Assembly: GCF_000275725.1 (NCBI RefSeq)
Contig: NZ_AJTS01000049.1
Span: 1-64,000, forward strand
Origin: Vreelandella stevensii S18214
GTDB lineage: Bacteria > Pseudomonadota > Gammaproteobacteria > Pseudomonadales > Halomonadaceae
DNA length: 64,000 nt
Reading direction: 5' to 3'
Positions 38,172 to 47,508 of the stretch are shown one piece after another. The first letter of the stretch is position 1. The number at the start of each line of letters is the position of its first letter. Both the position numbers and the translations under genes were made by a program. Under the pieces are notes generated by a model that searched no databases, was not told where the DNA came from, and worked only from the letters and a program-made list of their open reading frames with translations.

Positions 38172-38211
38172 CCGCGCGGTGTGGGGACACCGAGCACCGC
38201 GCGGTTTTTTT
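38172..38211 (+). terminator. Intrinsic terminator of scpA-scpB-rluB
   Basis: A 10-bp perfect stem (CCGCGCGGTG / CACCGCGCGG) followed by seven T. The loop side can extend pairing through GGTGT/ACACC. Confidence 0.93.
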
Positions 38212-38231
38212 AGACGAAAGACAAAAAAGGC

Positions 38232-38260
38232 TTGCTATTGTCGGGTGTGATCCGTACTAT
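38232..38260 (+). promoter_or_regulatory. Promoter of the tRNA-Lys genes
   Basis: TTGCTA (38232-38237) and TACTAT (38255-38260) with an exact 17-base spacer sit 17 bases before the first tRNA. Confidence 0.7.
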
Positions 38261-38276
38261 ATGCATCCGTTCGGAC

Positions 38277-38352
38277 GGGTCGTTAGCTCAGTTGGTAGAG
38301 CAGTTGACTTTTAATCAATTGGTCGTAGGTTCGAATCCTACACGACCCACCA
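38277..38352 (+). tRNA. tRNA-Lys, anticodon TTT, copy 1
   Basis: A 76-base cloverleaf: acceptor GGGTCGT pairs with ACGACCC, D-loop AGCTCAGTTGGTAGAGC, anticodon loop CTTTTAA with TTT at 38310-38312, T-arm GTAGG-TTCGAAT-CCTAC, and encoded CCA. It differs from E. coli tRNA-Lys only in one T-stem pair. Confidence 0.98.
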
Positions 38353-38437
38353 TTCGAACAGCGGCGATGTTATCAGGTGATACACTACGGTAACGCCGTA
38401 CAGAGCGGCGAAAGCCCTCAGAAAAGCAGCAGGATTT

Positions 38438-38513
38438 GGGTCGTTAGCTCAGTTGGTAGAGCAGTTGACTTTTAATCAATTGGTCGTAGGTTCGAATCCT
38501 ACACGACCCACCA
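38438..38513 (+). tRNA. tRNA-Lys, anticodon TTT, copy 2
   Basis: Identical base for base to copy 1, with anticodon TTT at 38471-38473 and encoded CCA. The 85-base spacer shows no clear second promoter, so both copies probably come from one precursor. Confidence 0.98.
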
Positions 38514-38518
38514 AATTC

Positions 38519-38550
38519 AACGCCCCTGGTAGCTTGCTGCCAGGGGCGTT
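38519..38550 (+). terminator. Hairpin after the tRNA-Lys pair
   Basis: AACGCCCCTGGTAGC pairs with GCTGCCAGGGGCGTT around TT, with one G-T pair. Only a short T stretch follows, but the position 6 bases after CCA fits a tRNA operon terminator. Confidence 0.75.
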
Positions 38551-38850
38551 CTGCTATGCGCGTTCTGCCCTGGCGATGGGCAGGGTGCATCGGCAAATCA
38601 TGCCGCACTGCAGCGTGCGGTTCTGCTTGCAGCAGGCAATACTTGTCCACCACAATGGACCTGTAACGATGTGTGGATTTGGCTGTCGATCATGCTCGGC
38701 AGCGCTGGCCCGCAGTAGCAGGCCAGATCGGCAACCGGCGAGTGCGACAGACGCAGCGGCCAGTTGCCCCGAGGGCGGCGCATGCGGAGCGCATACGTCG
38801 CAACTGGTGTTTAACGGGGGGATTCCCTGTTCGTCACAGTGGTAGACACG
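38551..38850. other. Gene-free region upstream of nadA
   Basis: About 300 bases with no credible gene on either strand. Two short hairpins are present: CTGCCC/GGGCAG (38565-38583) and CCGCAC/GTGCGG (38603-38620). The region must hold the nadA promoter, but no clear -35/-10 pair was found. Confidence 0.5.
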
Positions 38851-39879
38851 ATGACTATTCTGACTTCTCAAGTGGCGCTGGAAGCACCGCTTCCCAGCCC
38901 ATACTGCCCAACGCGCATCCCGGCGGAAGACGAAGCCCGCGTGGCCGAGATCAAACAGCTGCTCAAGGCCCACAACGCCGTTCTGGTGGCGCACTACTAT
39001 ACCGATGACGCCATTCAACAGCTGGCCGAAGAGACCGGTGGCTGCGTGGCAGACTCCCTCGAAATGGCCCGGTTTGGCGCTCGCCACGACGCTACTACCC
39101 TGGTGGTGGCTGGGGTACGCTTCATGGGCGAGACAGCCAAGATCCTCTCCCCGGAAAAGCGGGTGCTGATGCCCACCCTGGAGGCCACCTGCTCACTGGA
39201 TATCGGCTGCCCCATCGACGAATTCAGCGCGTTCTGTGACGCCCACCCGGACCGCACGGTGGTGGTCTACGCCAACACTTCGGCGGCCGTCAAGGCGCGT
39301 GCCGACTGGGTCGTGACCTCCTCGATCGCCGTCGAGGTGATCGAACATCTGCAGGCCAAGGGGGAAAAAATTCTCTGGGCGCCCGACAAGCATCTGGGGG
39401 GCTACATCCAGAAAAAAACCGGCGCCGACATGCTGATGTGGGATGGCGCCTGCATCGTCCATGAGGAGTTCAAGGCCAGGGGGATCGAGGACCTGAAACG
39501 CCTGTACCCCGAGGCAGCCGTGCTGGTGCACCCGGAGTCGCCGGAAGCGGTCGTCAAGCTCGCCGATGTGGCTGGTTCGACCTCGCAATTGATCAAGGCG
39601 GCGCAAACGCTGCCCAACGACAAGCTGATCGTGGCCACCGACCGCGGCATCTTCTTCAAGATGCAGCAGGCCGTGCCGGGCAAGACGCTGTTCGAAGCGC
39701 CGACCGCAGGCAATGGAGCCACCTGCCGTAGCTGTGCCCACTGCCCGTGGATGGCGATGAACGCGCTGGATAACCTGGCGGGCGCGCTGCGCGAAGGCAG
39801 CGGCGAAATTTTCGTCGATGCGGCCTTGCGTCAGCAGGCGCTCAAGCCGCTGGAGCGGATGCTGAACTTCAACGCCTAG
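38851..39879 (+). CDS. nadA: Quinolinate synthase NadA
   Basis: A 342-residue iron-sulfur enzyme making quinolinate from iminoaspartate and dihydroxyacetone phosphate in de novo NAD synthesis. Cluster cysteines appear in [20 protein letters not shown] and [23 protein letters not shown] and [15 protein letters not shown] are further signatures. The start is set at ATG 38851; a GTG at 38839 is also in frame, and neither has a clear ribosome site. The next NAD enzyme, nadC, lies 8 kb away. Confidence 0.96.
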   Translation: MTILTSQVALEAPLPSPYCPTRIPAEDEARVAEIKQLLKAHNAVLVAHYYTDDAIQQLAEETGGCVADSLEMARFGARHDATTLVVAGVRFMGETAKILSPEKRVLMPTLEATCSLDIGCPIDEFSAFCDAHPDRTVVVYANTSAAVKARADWVVTSSIAVEVIEHLQAKGEKILWAPDKHLGGYIQKKTGADMLMWDGACIVHEEFKARGIEDLKRLYPEAAVLVHPESPEAVVKLADVAGSTSQLIKAAQTLPNDKLIVATDRGIFFKMQQAVPGKTLFEAPTAGNGATCRSCAHCPWMAMNALDNLAGALREGSGEIFVDAALRQQALKPLERMLNFNA

Positions 39880-39901
39880 GTTCTGCCTGGCGTGAATGCA
39901 C

Positions 39902-39931
39902 AAGGCCCGGCGCCCTTTGGCGCCGGGCCTT
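39902..39931. terminator. Terminator between nadA and bepA
   Basis: A 13-bp perfect stem (AAGGCCCGGCGCC / GGCGCCGGGCCTT) with a CTTT loop lies between the converging genes. It ends in only TT on the plus strand. Confidence 0.75.
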
Positions 39932-39966
39932 GGCGTATTTGGCTGAGCGGTGGCTGGGCGGCGTGG

Positions 39967-41427
39967 CTAAAATTTTTCCAGCGCTTCCCGGTACTCGATG
40001 AACGCTTCGCGGCGCTGCTCGATGCGCGCCAGTGCCTGCTGGTCGTTCTCCTGCTGGGCAGCGTCTCGGGCGATGCCTAGCTGGCGAATGCCGCTATCCA
40101 TTCGGCCGGTGAGCTGCAAATGTTCGGCCCGGGCCAGGTGCCCCCAGCCATTGTGGCCACTGCGGCCAGCCGCTTCCGCCAGCAGGTTGAACCCCTGAGG
40201 GTTGTCCGGGTGGCGCGCCGTGACTTCTCGCAGCAGCGTGTAGGCTGCCTGAGGGTCGCGCTGCAGCTGCGCTTCTGCCAGGGTGAGCTGAGCGGGCAGG
40301 TAGTTGGGCATCAGCCGCAACAGCCGCTGGCTGCGCTGGATGGCATCGTCATAGCGCTGGGCCTGCAGGGCCACCTGGGCGGCCGAGGCGGGCAGCATGG
40401 CGTAATCCGGCAGCTCGCTGGCCAGCCGATCCAGAGTCTGGAGCGCCTGATCGGTCTGGCCATTCTGCGCATCGATCAGGGCTGAAACATAGCGCAGGGC
40501 GGGCTCCTCGGCGCTCTCCTGTTCGAGACGGGCCGCCGCTTGTTGAGGGCTGTTACGATGGATGCTGAGCAGTGCTCGGGCGCGCATCATGTCGTACAAG
40601 GTATCGCTGGTGTATCGATTGGCGACGCTGAGCTGTGCCGCCCGGGCCTGGGCATCGCTCAAGCGGCTGTCGGAGACCGGGTGGGTCAGCAGAAATTCCG
40701 GGGGCGTGCCGCCCTGCAGGCGCGCCATGCGCTGCATGGCGCCAAACATGCGCACCATGGCTTCGGGGTCGTAACCGGCGGCGGCCATGGCTTGCAGGCC
40801 CACACGGTCGGCCTCCTGCTCGAAGCGCCGCGAGTAGCTGAGCTGGTCCTGAATCAGCGCCGCCTGGGAGCCCATGGCGGTGGCGATACCGGCATCGCCA
40901 CCGCCGCTGGCGGCAATCAGCATGCCCGCCAGCATGGCGGCCATGGCGGGCAGTTGCGTCTGCTCCGCCCGAGCGCTGCCGCGCGCGTAGTGGCGCTGGG
41001 AGAGGTGCCCCAGCTCGTGGGCAATGACCGAAATGAACGCGCCTTCATCCTCGGCAAAGGCAAACAGCCCCGAGTTGATGCCCACCACGCCACCGGGCAC
41101 GGCAAAAGCGTTGAGCGAGCGGTTATCGACCATTACCGTGGTCGTCTGCAGATTGCCCAGCTGGCTATGGGGCGCCAGCCTGGCCACCAGGCTCTCCAGG
41201 TAGTCGTTGACGATGGGGTCCTGCCACTGAGGGGCATGGGCCCTGAACTGGCGCAGCCAGGCACGGCCCAGGCGATACTCCTCGTTGCTCACCGAAGTGG
41301 AGGCGCCCCCCAGGGTGGGCAGCTGATAGCTGTCACTGCTCTGAGCAGGCGCGCTGAGGCCCACAGTGCCCAACAGCAGGGCCAGTGCGCAGGCCAGGCG
41401 TGGCGTAACAGTCTTAAGGTGCGCCAT
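39967..41427 (-). CDS. bepA: BepA-like periplasmic M48 metalloprotease with TPR domain
   Basis: A 486-residue protein with an N-terminal signal peptide (cleavage probably near residue 30). The M48 metalloprotease domain has the HELGH zinc site (H137, E138, H141) and a third ligand in EQEADRVGL. About 290-470 is a helical TPR-like region. This layout matches E. coli BepA (YfgC, 487), which helps fold or degrade outer-membrane proteins such as LptD. It is divergent from tusA. Confidence 0.92.
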   Translation of the reverse strand: MAHLKTVTPRLACALALLLGTVGLSAPAQSSDSYQLPTLGGASTSVSNEEYRLGRAWLRQFRAHAPQWQDPIVNDYLESLVARLAPHSQLGNLQTTTVMVDNRSLNAFAVPGGVVGINSGLFAFAEDEGAFISVIAHELGHLSQRHYARGSARAEQTQLPAMAAMLAGMLIAASGGGDAGIATAMGSQAALIQDQLSYSRRFEQEADRVGLQAMAAAGYDPEAMVRMFGAMQRMARLQGGTPPEFLLTHPVSDSRLSDAQARAAQLSVANRYTSDTLYDMMRARALLSIHRNSPQQAAARLEQESAEEPALRYVSALIDAQNGQTDQALQTLDRLASELPDYAMLPASAAQVALQAQRYDDAIQRSQRLLRLMPNYLPAQLTLAEAQLQRDPQAAYTLLREVTARHPDNPQGFNLLAEAAGRSGHNGWGHLARAEHLQLTGRMDSGIRQLGIARDAAQQENDQQALARIEQRREAFIEYREALEKF

Positions 41428-41676
41428 GGCATCCCTCGTGATGGTTCTCGATTCGCACGATCATTGCGGTGATGGATGTTGCAAACACAGGCTGTGACAT
41501 TGATTCAGGCAAGGAAGTGCCGTTAAATCGAGACAGGCTGGTCATCGTCCGAACAGTGTATGCAACAATACCGTGGTTATGTAGCGGTGAACGGTGGTCG
41601 TTATGAATCGCTGTATGAATAGCTGTGTCATGGGTCGTTTTGTTATGGGTAAAAGCGCTTTCACAAGGGAGAGGGT

Positions 41677-41955
41677 ATGTCTGAGCAAATAGCATCCGCG
41701 CTGGCCGAGGGGGTAGAGCCCGATGCGGTACTGGACGCTACCGGGCTGCACTGCCCGTTGCCGCTGTTGAAGGCCAAGCAGGCGCTAGCCGGGTTATCGG
41801 CAGGCCAGTTGCTGGAGATACGTGCCACCGATGCGGGCTCCTGGCGCGATGTCGCTTCCTTCGCCGAGCTGAGTGATCATCGGCTGGAAGCCAGAGTTCA
41901 GCAGGGCGAGATCTACGTGTTCTGGCTGCGTAAAGCCGGGGCGGCTCGCTCATGA
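41677..41955 (+). CDS. tusA: TusA-like sulfur carrier protein
   Basis: A 92-residue SirA/TusA family protein. The sulfur-carrying cysteine is C26 in LHCPLPLLKAKQAL. TusA passes sulfur toward tRNA 2-thiouridine and molybdenum cofactor synthesis, although relatives serve other sulfur pathways. GGGAGAGGG precedes ATG 41677. It overlaps the next gene by 4 bases (ATGA), so translation is coupled. Confidence 0.88.
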   Translation: MSEQIASALAEGVEPDAVLDATGLHCPLPLLKAKQALAGLSAGQLLEIRATDAGSWRDVASFAELSDHRLEARVQQGEIYVFWLRKAGAARS

Positions 41956-43052
41956 CCATGCGCGCCATTCTCAGAAGCTGGATCGAACGCTATTTCTCCG
42001 ATGAAGAGGCACTGGTCCTGCTGGTGGTGCTGATCGCGGGGCTGGCAGCCATCGTGCTGTTTGGCCGCATGCTGGCGCCTTTCTTCACCTCATTGGTGCT
42101 GGCGTTTTTGCTGCAGGGGCTGGTCAGTGGGCTGACCCGGCGAGGCGTGCCCCACTTGTTGGCGGTCATCATCGTGTTCGTGGCCTTTGTCAGCGTGCTG
42201 CTGTCCATGGCGTTCATTCTGATGCCGTTGATATGGAACCAGCTGGTGGGGCTGGTGCAGGAGACGCCACGCATGTTTGCCACGGCGCAGATATGGCTGG
42301 ACGAGCTGCAGGCGCGCTTCCCCAACCTGATCACGCCTGATCAGATGCAGAGCTGGATCGGGGTGGCCGGACGCGAGATCAGCCAGGTAGGGCAGCGCGC
42401 CTTGACGCTGTCGCTGTCGTCGCTGGGTAACGTGATGTCGTTGATCATCTACCTGGTGCTGGTGCCCATTCTGGTGTTTTTCATGCTCAAGGATCGCGAG
42501 GCGCTGGTAGGGTTTGCGCTCTCGCTGCTGCCGCAAAAGCGCTCGCTGTTGACGCGTATCTGGCAGGAAATGGATCGCCAGATCGCCAACTACATCCGTG
42601 GCAAGGCCATCGAGATCGTGATTGTCGGTACGGTCTCGTATCTAACCTTTGCCCTGTTTGGGCTGCCCTATACGGCGCTATTGGCCGTGCTGGTGGGCTT
42701 CTCCGTGTTGGTGCCTTACATCGGTGCTGCGGTGGCCACCATTCCCGTGGCGGCGGTGGCGGTCTTTCACTTTGGCGTCAGCGAGCAGTTTGCCTATGTG
42801 CTGCTGGCCTACGGCATCATTCAGGCCCTGGACGGTAACGTGCTGGCGCCGGTGCTGTTTTCCGAGACCAACAACATTCATCCGGTGTCGGTCATTCTAG
42901 CGGTGCTGTTTTTCGGCGGTATCTGGGGGTTCTGGGGGGTATTCTTTGCCATTCCCTTGGCCACCCTGTTGAAAGCCCTGGTGACCGCATGGCCCAGAGG
43001 GTTGGAAGGGCACCAGGAGTTGCGTGACCAGATAGAGCTGAAGGCCGACTAG
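41952..43052 (+). CDS. perM: AI-2E family transporter, PerM-like
   Basis: A 366-residue membrane protein with about eight hydrophobic segments. The C-terminal part has the family motif DGNVLAPVLFSETNNIHPV and the segment FGGIWGFWGVFFAIPLA. The family includes AI-2 exporter TqsA and sodium/proton antiporters, so the substrate is open. Pairing with tusA and the next genes bcp-dapA is common in Pseudomonas-type genomes. Confidence 0.85.
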   Translation: MTMRAILRSWIERYFSDEEALVLLVVLIAGLAAIVLFGRMLAPFFTSLVLAFLLQGLVSGLTRRGVPHLLAVIIVFVAFVSVLLSMAFILMPLIWNQLVGLVQETPRMFATAQIWLDELQARFPNLITPDQMQSWIGVAGREISQVGQRALTLSLSSLGNVMSLIIYLVLVPILVFFMLKDREALVGFALSLLPQKRSLLTRIWQEMDRQIANYIRGKAIEIVIVGTVSYLTFALFGLPYTALLAVLVGFSVLVPYIGAAVATIPVAAVAVFHFGVSEQFAYVLLAYGIIQALDGNVLAPVLFSETNNIHPVSVILAVLFFGGIWGFWGVFFAIPLATLLKALVTAWPRGLEGHQELRDQIELKAD

Positions 43053-43060
43053 CCCCAACA

Positions 43061-43095
43061 GGCTGACGGCGTCGAGGGGCTCGATGCCGTCAGCC
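43061..43095. terminator. Hairpin between convergent perM and bcp
   Basis: GGCTGACGGC pairs perfectly with GCCGTCAGCC, extended inside by TCGAG/CTCGA with one mismatch. No T-run. Confidence 0.6.
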
Positions 43096-43112
43096 CGAGT
43101 TGTCAGAACGCG

Positions 43113-43586
43113 TTATTCGCCATTCAGTGCCTGAGCGGCTGCCAATACCTCCTCCGCGTGACCGGGGACCTTGACGCCACGCCACGCTTTGGCGAGCTTG
43201 CCATCCCGGTCGATCAAAAACGTGCTGCGCTCGACCCCCAGGTGCTCCTTGCCGTACATCTTCTTCAGTTTGATGACGTCAAACAGCTGACAGACCGCTT
43301 CGTCCTTGTCCGAGATCAGCGCAAAATTGAAGTCCTGCTTGGCCTTGAAGTTCTCCTGGGCGCGCAGGCCGTCTCGAGAAATGCCGATGACCACGGTGTT
43401 GGCGGCATCGAAGGCCGCCTTGCGGTCACGGAAGTCGCCGCCTTCGGTGGTACAGCCCGGGGTGCTGGCCTTGGGGTAGAAGAAAATCACCACCTGCTGG
43501 CCGCGTAGTTCGGACAGCGTGATGGTGGTGTCGCCAGTGGCGCTGGCCGAAAAGTCGGGAACGGGTTGACCGAGTTCGAGTGACAT
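43113..43586 (-). CDS. bcp: Thioredoxin-dependent peroxiredoxin Bcp (PrxQ type)
   Basis: A 157-residue peroxiredoxin reducing peroxides. The peroxidatic cysteine is C45 in KASTPGCTTEG. The residue five on, which is the resolving C50 in E. coli Bcp, is glycine here; another cysteine, C99 in DEAVCQLF, is present at the position of a third cysteine in E. coli Bcp. The enzyme may therefore use C99 or an external thiol as resolver. It is divergent from dapA. Confidence 0.94.
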   Translation of the reverse strand: MSLELGQPVPDFSASATGDTTITLSELRGQQVVIFFYPKASTPGCTTEGGDFRDRKAAFDAANTVVIGISRDGLRAQENFKAKQDFNFALISDKDEAVCQLFDVIKLKKMYGKEHLGVERSTFLIDRDGKLAKAWRGVKVPGHAEEVLAAAQALNGE

Positions 43587-43857
43587 ACAAGCTCCTCACA
43601 GATAGGGGTTCGCCAAGATTACACGCATGCGCCGCCGTGCTGTCAAAGCGAATCGTTCTGGTTTGGCCCGGCTCAGTGGTAAACTCTGCGTGCTTTACGC
43701 TGTACAGGCTCGAATCGCCTGAGTACCATTTGCTGTTTACAGGCGGGGTCATCGTGTTCCTTCGAGGTATCCGCGCCGCGTCTTTTACTCGATCATGGGC
43801 CATGCCACCCCGCCTGGCCGGGCGAGTTCCACTTTTTTGCAGGTGAGGAAAATACGG

Positions 43858-44742
43858 ATGATCACAGGCAGCATTGTCGCCCTCGCGACGCCGATGAAGG
43901 TCAATGGCGACATCGACTGGGAGGCGCTTCGTCGCCTGGTGAACTTCCATCTCGAGAACGGTACCGATGCCATCGTGGCCGCAGGCACTACCGGTGAGCC
44001 CACCACCATGTCGTTTGCCGAGCACTTCGATGTGATCCGCAGCGTCGTGGAAGAGGTCAATGGGCGTATCCCGGTCATTGCCGGTACCGGCGCGAATGCC
44101 ACCTCCGAAGCGGTCGAGCTGGCGCGCTATGCCAGCGAAGTAGGCGCCGATTACTGTCTCTCCGTGTGCCCTTACTACAACAAGCCTACTCAGGAAGGCC
44201 TGTACCAGCACTTCAAGGCGGTGGCCAAGGGCAGCAAACTGCCGGTCATCCTCTATAACGTGCCGGGACGTACCTGCTCGGATCTCTACAACGAAACCGT
44301 CATTCGCCTGGCCGAGGTGGACAATATCATCGGCCTGAAGGATGCCACCGGGAACCTTGAGCGCGCCGAAGATCTAATCTCTCGCCTGAAGGGCAGCGAC
44401 TTCATGCTCTACTCCGGTGACGATGCCACGGCCTGTGATTTCATGCTGATGGGTGGCCATGGTGATATTTCGGTCACCGCCAATGTGGCGCCCAGGGCGA
44501 TGCACGAGCTGTGCGCCGCCGCGGTGGCAGGGGATGCCGACAAGGCGCATCAGATCAATACGCGCCTGATGCCGCTGCATACCAACTTGGGTATCGAGTC
44601 CAACCCGATCCCCGTCAAGTGGGCGCTGAATCGCATGGGTTACATGGAGCAGGGCATCCGCCTGCCGCTGACCTGGCTGTCCGAAAAGTACCACGGTACG
44701 GTAAACGAAGCGCTGCAACTGGCGGGTTTGATCAAGGAGTAA
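43858..44742 (+). CDS. dapA: 4-hydroxy-tetrahydrodipicolinate synthase
   Basis: A 294-residue TIM-barrel enzyme condensing pyruvate with aspartate semialdehyde, first step of the lysine/diaminopimelate branch. The Schiff-base lysine is K161 in [10 protein letters not shown]. The catalytic triad T44, Y107, Y133 and R138 align with E. coli numbering. The start at 43858 has GGTGAGG upstream; a longer frame begins at 43795. It is followed 82 bases on by bamC, the standard gammaproteobacterial order. Confidence 0.97.
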   Translation: MITGSIVALATPMKVNGDIDWEALRRLVNFHLENGTDAIVAAGTTGEPTTMSFAEHFDVIRSVVEEVNGRIPVIAGTGANATSEAVELARYASEVGADYCLSVCPYYNKPTQEGLYQHFKAVAKGSKLPVILYNVPGRTCSDLYNETVIRLAEVDNIIGLKDATGNLERAEDLISRLKGSDFMLYSGDDATACDFMLMGGHGDISVTANVAPRAMHELCAAAVAGDADKAHQINTRLMPLHTNLGIESNPIPVKWALNRMGYMEQGIRLPLTWLSEKYHGTVNEALQLAGLIKE

Positions 44743-44767
44743 CCCCAGGCGCTGCGAACGCATTTGC

Positions 44768-44795
44768 TACCCGGTGACGATGTACCTGCCGGGTA
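44768..44795 (+). terminator. Hairpin between dapA and bamC
   Basis: TACCCGG and CCGGGTA pair across a 14-base loop. No T-run follows. It may attenuate rather than end transcription into bamC. Confidence 0.3.
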
Positions 44796-44824
44796 AATGA
44801 CCTGATGACTGTTAAGGTGGCTTG

Positions 44825-45805
44825 ATGAGCTCTGTGCTAGAAAAACGTGCGCTGAAATGGATTCCGCTGGCGCTGGCTGCAACCGTCACGCTGGCGGGCT
44901 GCGCGCGTGACGGGTACTACCACGACCGTAACCTGGACTACACCGAAGCCGCGCCAGCGCCGCCTCTCGTTTTGCCGGAAACGCGCAATACTCAGCGTTA
45001 TCGGGATGCCATGCCGGTTCCTCAAGCGGGCCTGCAAGGGTCGCGTGTCGATGAAGCCGCGCGTATCGGTCCGCCACCTTCTCTGGCGCTAGGCAGCGGG
45101 CTGGAGCCGGAGTACGTCGAGCGGCGTCAGGCGGGTGACCAGGTCTGGCTGGTGGTAGCCGCAGACCCCGGCGCGGTATGGCCTCAGTTGGAGGGGTTCG
45201 TGCGCAGTCGCCAACTGGGTGTTCAGGAGAGCAGTGCGACCCAGGGCGTCATCGTGACGCCTCAAGCCACGTTACGCTTGCAGAGCGCCCTGCGTGCCGG
45301 CAGCAGCGAAGTGCGCTGTGAGCAGGGTGGGCAGAGCGTCGAGAGCTGTGTGGCGGCGCTGGAGCAGTACCTCGGTGCGCGTAGCGCAACGGCCAGCGCT
45401 TCCTCCTGGACTGCGCAACGCCTTGCCAGCGAGCAAACGCTGCAAATGCGTCAGCAGGGCGATGAGTGGGAGGTCCTGATTCCGCAGCCCATCGAGCGCG
45501 TCTGGGCCGAAATGAACCACTACCTGGCGCTGGATTTCACCCAGGAAGGCCAGCGTGATCTGCTGGAAGCCTCGGCTGACGACTATGAGTTCCTGGTCGA
45601 ATACATGACCCAGACCGAGCGTGGACGTAACCCGCTGCAGATCGTGTTCAGCCAGGACGTGCGCCGCATGTCCCAGAATATTCGCCTCGTGCTCCAGCCG
45701 GAGGGCAACCAGACCGTGCTGCGTGCCGTCAATGCCAGCGAGCGTGGATTCAGTGCAGATGACCAGCGCGAGTTGCTCGAGCGTGTCTCCGGCTACTTAC
45801 GTTAA
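44825..45805 (+). CDS. bamC: Outer membrane assembly lipoprotein BamC
   Basis: A 326-residue lipoprotein of the BAM complex. The signal peptide ends in a lipobox (TLAGC, lipidated C26); Ala at +2 allows sorting to the outer membrane. Two helix-grip domains follow (about 95-180 and 215-326), joined by a flexible linker. The start at ATG 44825 is preferred over the adjacent TTG 44822; AAGGTGG lies upstream. It sits between dapA and purC as in E. coli and Pseudomonas. Confidence 0.9.
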   Translation: MSSVLEKRALKWIPLALAATVTLAGCARDGYYHDRNLDYTEAAPAPPLVLPETRNTQRYRDAMPVPQAGLQGSRVDEAARIGPPPSLALGSGLEPEYVERRQAGDQVWLVVAADPGAVWPQLEGFVRSRQLGVQESSATQGVIVTPQATLRLQSALRAGSSEVRCEQGGQSVESCVAALEQYLGARSATASASSWTAQRLASEQTLQMRQQGDEWEVLIPQPIERVWAEMNHYLALDFTQEGQRDLLEASADDYEFLVEYMTQTERGRNPLQIVFSQDVRRMSQNIRLVLQPEGNQTVLRAVNASERGFSADDQRELLERVSGYLR

Positions 45806-45836
45806 CTCTTAGACCTTGATTTTAGACGGAGCCCCC

Positions 45837-46553
45837 ATGGAAAAGCGCCAGGAACTCTATGCCGGTAAGGCAAAATCCGTATACACCACCGACGACCCTG
45901 ACTTGCTGGTACTGCATTTTCGTGACGATACCAGTGCCTTCGATGGCAAGAAGAAAGAGGCGCTCGCCCGTAAAGGCATGGTGAACAACATCTTCAATGC
46001 CTACATCATGCAGCGCCTGGAAGAGGGCGGCATCCCCACCCACTTCGAACAGCAGATTTCCGACACCGAAAGTCTGGTCAAGAAGATGGAGATGATTCCC
46101 GTCGAGTGTGTCGTGCGTAACATTGCCGCGGGTGGGCTGGTGAAGCGTCTGGGCGTGGAAGAGGGCATTGCGCTCAACCCGCCTACCTTCGAGCTGTTCC
46201 TGAAGAACGACGAGAAGGGCGACCCGATGATCAACGAGTCGCTGGCCGAAACCTTTGGCTGGGCCACGCCGGAACAGCTGAGCAAGATGAAGGCGCTCAC
46301 CTTCAAGGTGAACCACATCCTCAAGCAGCTGTTCGCCGAAGGCGATATGCTGCTGGTGGACTACAAGCTGGAGTTCGGTCTCTTCAAGGGTGAGGTCGTG
46401 CTGGGTGACGAGTTCTCCCCGGACGGCTGCCGCCTGTGGGATGCCAATACCCGTGAGAAGCTCGATAAGGACCGCTTCCGTCAAGGGTTGGGCGGGGTCA
46501 TCGAGGCCTATGAAGAAGTCGGCCGTCGCCTGGGTATCACCTTCCCCGCCTGA
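45837..46553 (+). CDS. purC: SAICAR synthetase PurC
   Basis: A 238-residue enzyme joining aspartate to CAIR in purine synthesis. Signatures: [42 protein letters not shown] and [24 protein letters not shown]. The start at 45837 has GGAG 6 bases upstream; an in-frame ATG at 45816 has no such support. It is 31 bases after bamC and likely cotranscribed. Confidence 0.97.
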   Translation: MEKRQELYAGKAKSVYTTDDPDLLVLHFRDDTSAFDGKKKEALARKGMVNNIFNAYIMQRLEEGGIPTHFEQQISDTESLVKKMEMIPVECVVRNIAAGGLVKRLGVEEGIALNPPTFELFLKNDEKGDPMINESLAETFGWATPEQLSKMKALTFKVNHILKQLFAEGDMLLVDYKLEFGLFKGEVVLGDEFSPDGCRLWDANTREKLDKDRFRQGLGGVIEAYEEVGRRLGITFPA

Positions 46554-46593
46554 TCCGTCAGGCTTGCCATGGGGCCGCTCGCTGGCGCCATGG

Positions 46594-47334
46594 TCACTTG
46601 CGGTCTTCGGGCTCTATCGCCACCACCTCCAGGGTGGTGGCGTCGTTTTCGGCGGCGGTCAGCGCCCGAAAGCGCACATCGACATTGCGCAGGCGCACCC
46701 CGTAAAGACGTTCGGCCTGTCCGCCCCGCTGATAAGCAGGGCGGGGGTCCTGGCCCAGCACCTGCTCGATCAGCGCCCGCAGCGACGCGCCATCCTGGCG
46801 TAGGGATAGCACGCCGTGAGCCTCTGGCGAGAACACCACGGCCACCGTCTCCGGCGGTTGAGGGGCAAACCCCGCCTGGGCGCTGGGAATGGCCTCTGCC
46901 CAGGGCAGGTAGGGCTTGATGTCCACCACGGGGGTGCCGCTGACCAGATCACAGCCCGCCAGGTGAAGCGTTACGCCGGGCCCGGTCTCGATGCCGGAGA
47001 GTGCGACCAGCGACAGCCCCAGCCGATTGGGGCGATGGGTGCTGCGGCTGGCGAAGACGCCCACTTTGCGATTCCCCCCCAGCCGAGGCGGGCGTACCAG
47101 GGGCGACCAGCGTTCGGGGCTTTGGTGAAAGATGAACGATAGCCACAGGTGGCTGAAGTCTTCCAACCCGCGTACGGTCAGTGGGTCGTCGAAAGGGTGG
47201 GCCAGTACCAGGCGCGCATGGGCTGCCGGGGCCAGGCCAGGCTGGCGAGGCACGCCAAACTTGTCCGGGTAGTCGCTGATGATATGGCCAATGGGCGTGA
47301 TCGAAAACGGCCCGTGGCCCCGAGAATCGTGCAT
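46594..47334 (-). CDS. trmO: tRNA t6A37 N6-methyltransferase TrmO
   Basis: A 246-residue TsaA/TrmO family protein that methylates threonylcarbamoyladenosine at position 37 of tRNA-Thr with SAM. PIGHIISDYPDKFGVPRQPG, FSHLWLSFIFH, VGVFASRSTHRPNRLGLS and VDIKPYLPWAE are the family blocks. GGGAG precedes ATG 47334. It converges on purC with 40 bases between them. Confidence 0.92.
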   Translation of the reverse strand: MHDSRGHGPFSITPIGHIISDYPDKFGVPRQPGLAPAAHARLVLAHPFDDPLTVRGLEDFSHLWLSFIFHQSPERWSPLVRPPRLGGNRKVGVFASRSTHRPNRLGLSLVALSGIETGPGVTLHLAGCDLVSGTPVVDIKPYLPWAEAIPSAQAGFAPQPPETVAVVFSPEAHGVLSLRQDGASLRALIEQVLGQDPRPAYQRGGQAERLYGVRLRNVDVRFRALTAAENDATTLEVVAIEPEDRK

Positions 47335-47508
47335 GGCACTCCCTTTTGCGTGTCAGCGCGCTTGTGCATGGTGGCATGGCGACGCACGCTCGATGAATTC
47401 AAGCTCGGCTGGCACGGGTTGCCCGCCAGGGCGATGAGTATAGACTAGCCAACGGAACCGACACAGCGCTGCGCTTGACGGCCAGCGGTCACCCCATTGA
47501 GGCAACGT

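Noticed and set aside
38453-38845. 130-codon frame over the second tRNA-Lys
   Set aside because: Runs through a certain tRNA gene and a terminator hairpin.
43580-43846. 88-codon frame in the bcp-dapA gap
   Set aside because: Overlaps the start of bcp, has no good ribosome site, and its composition is not protein-like.
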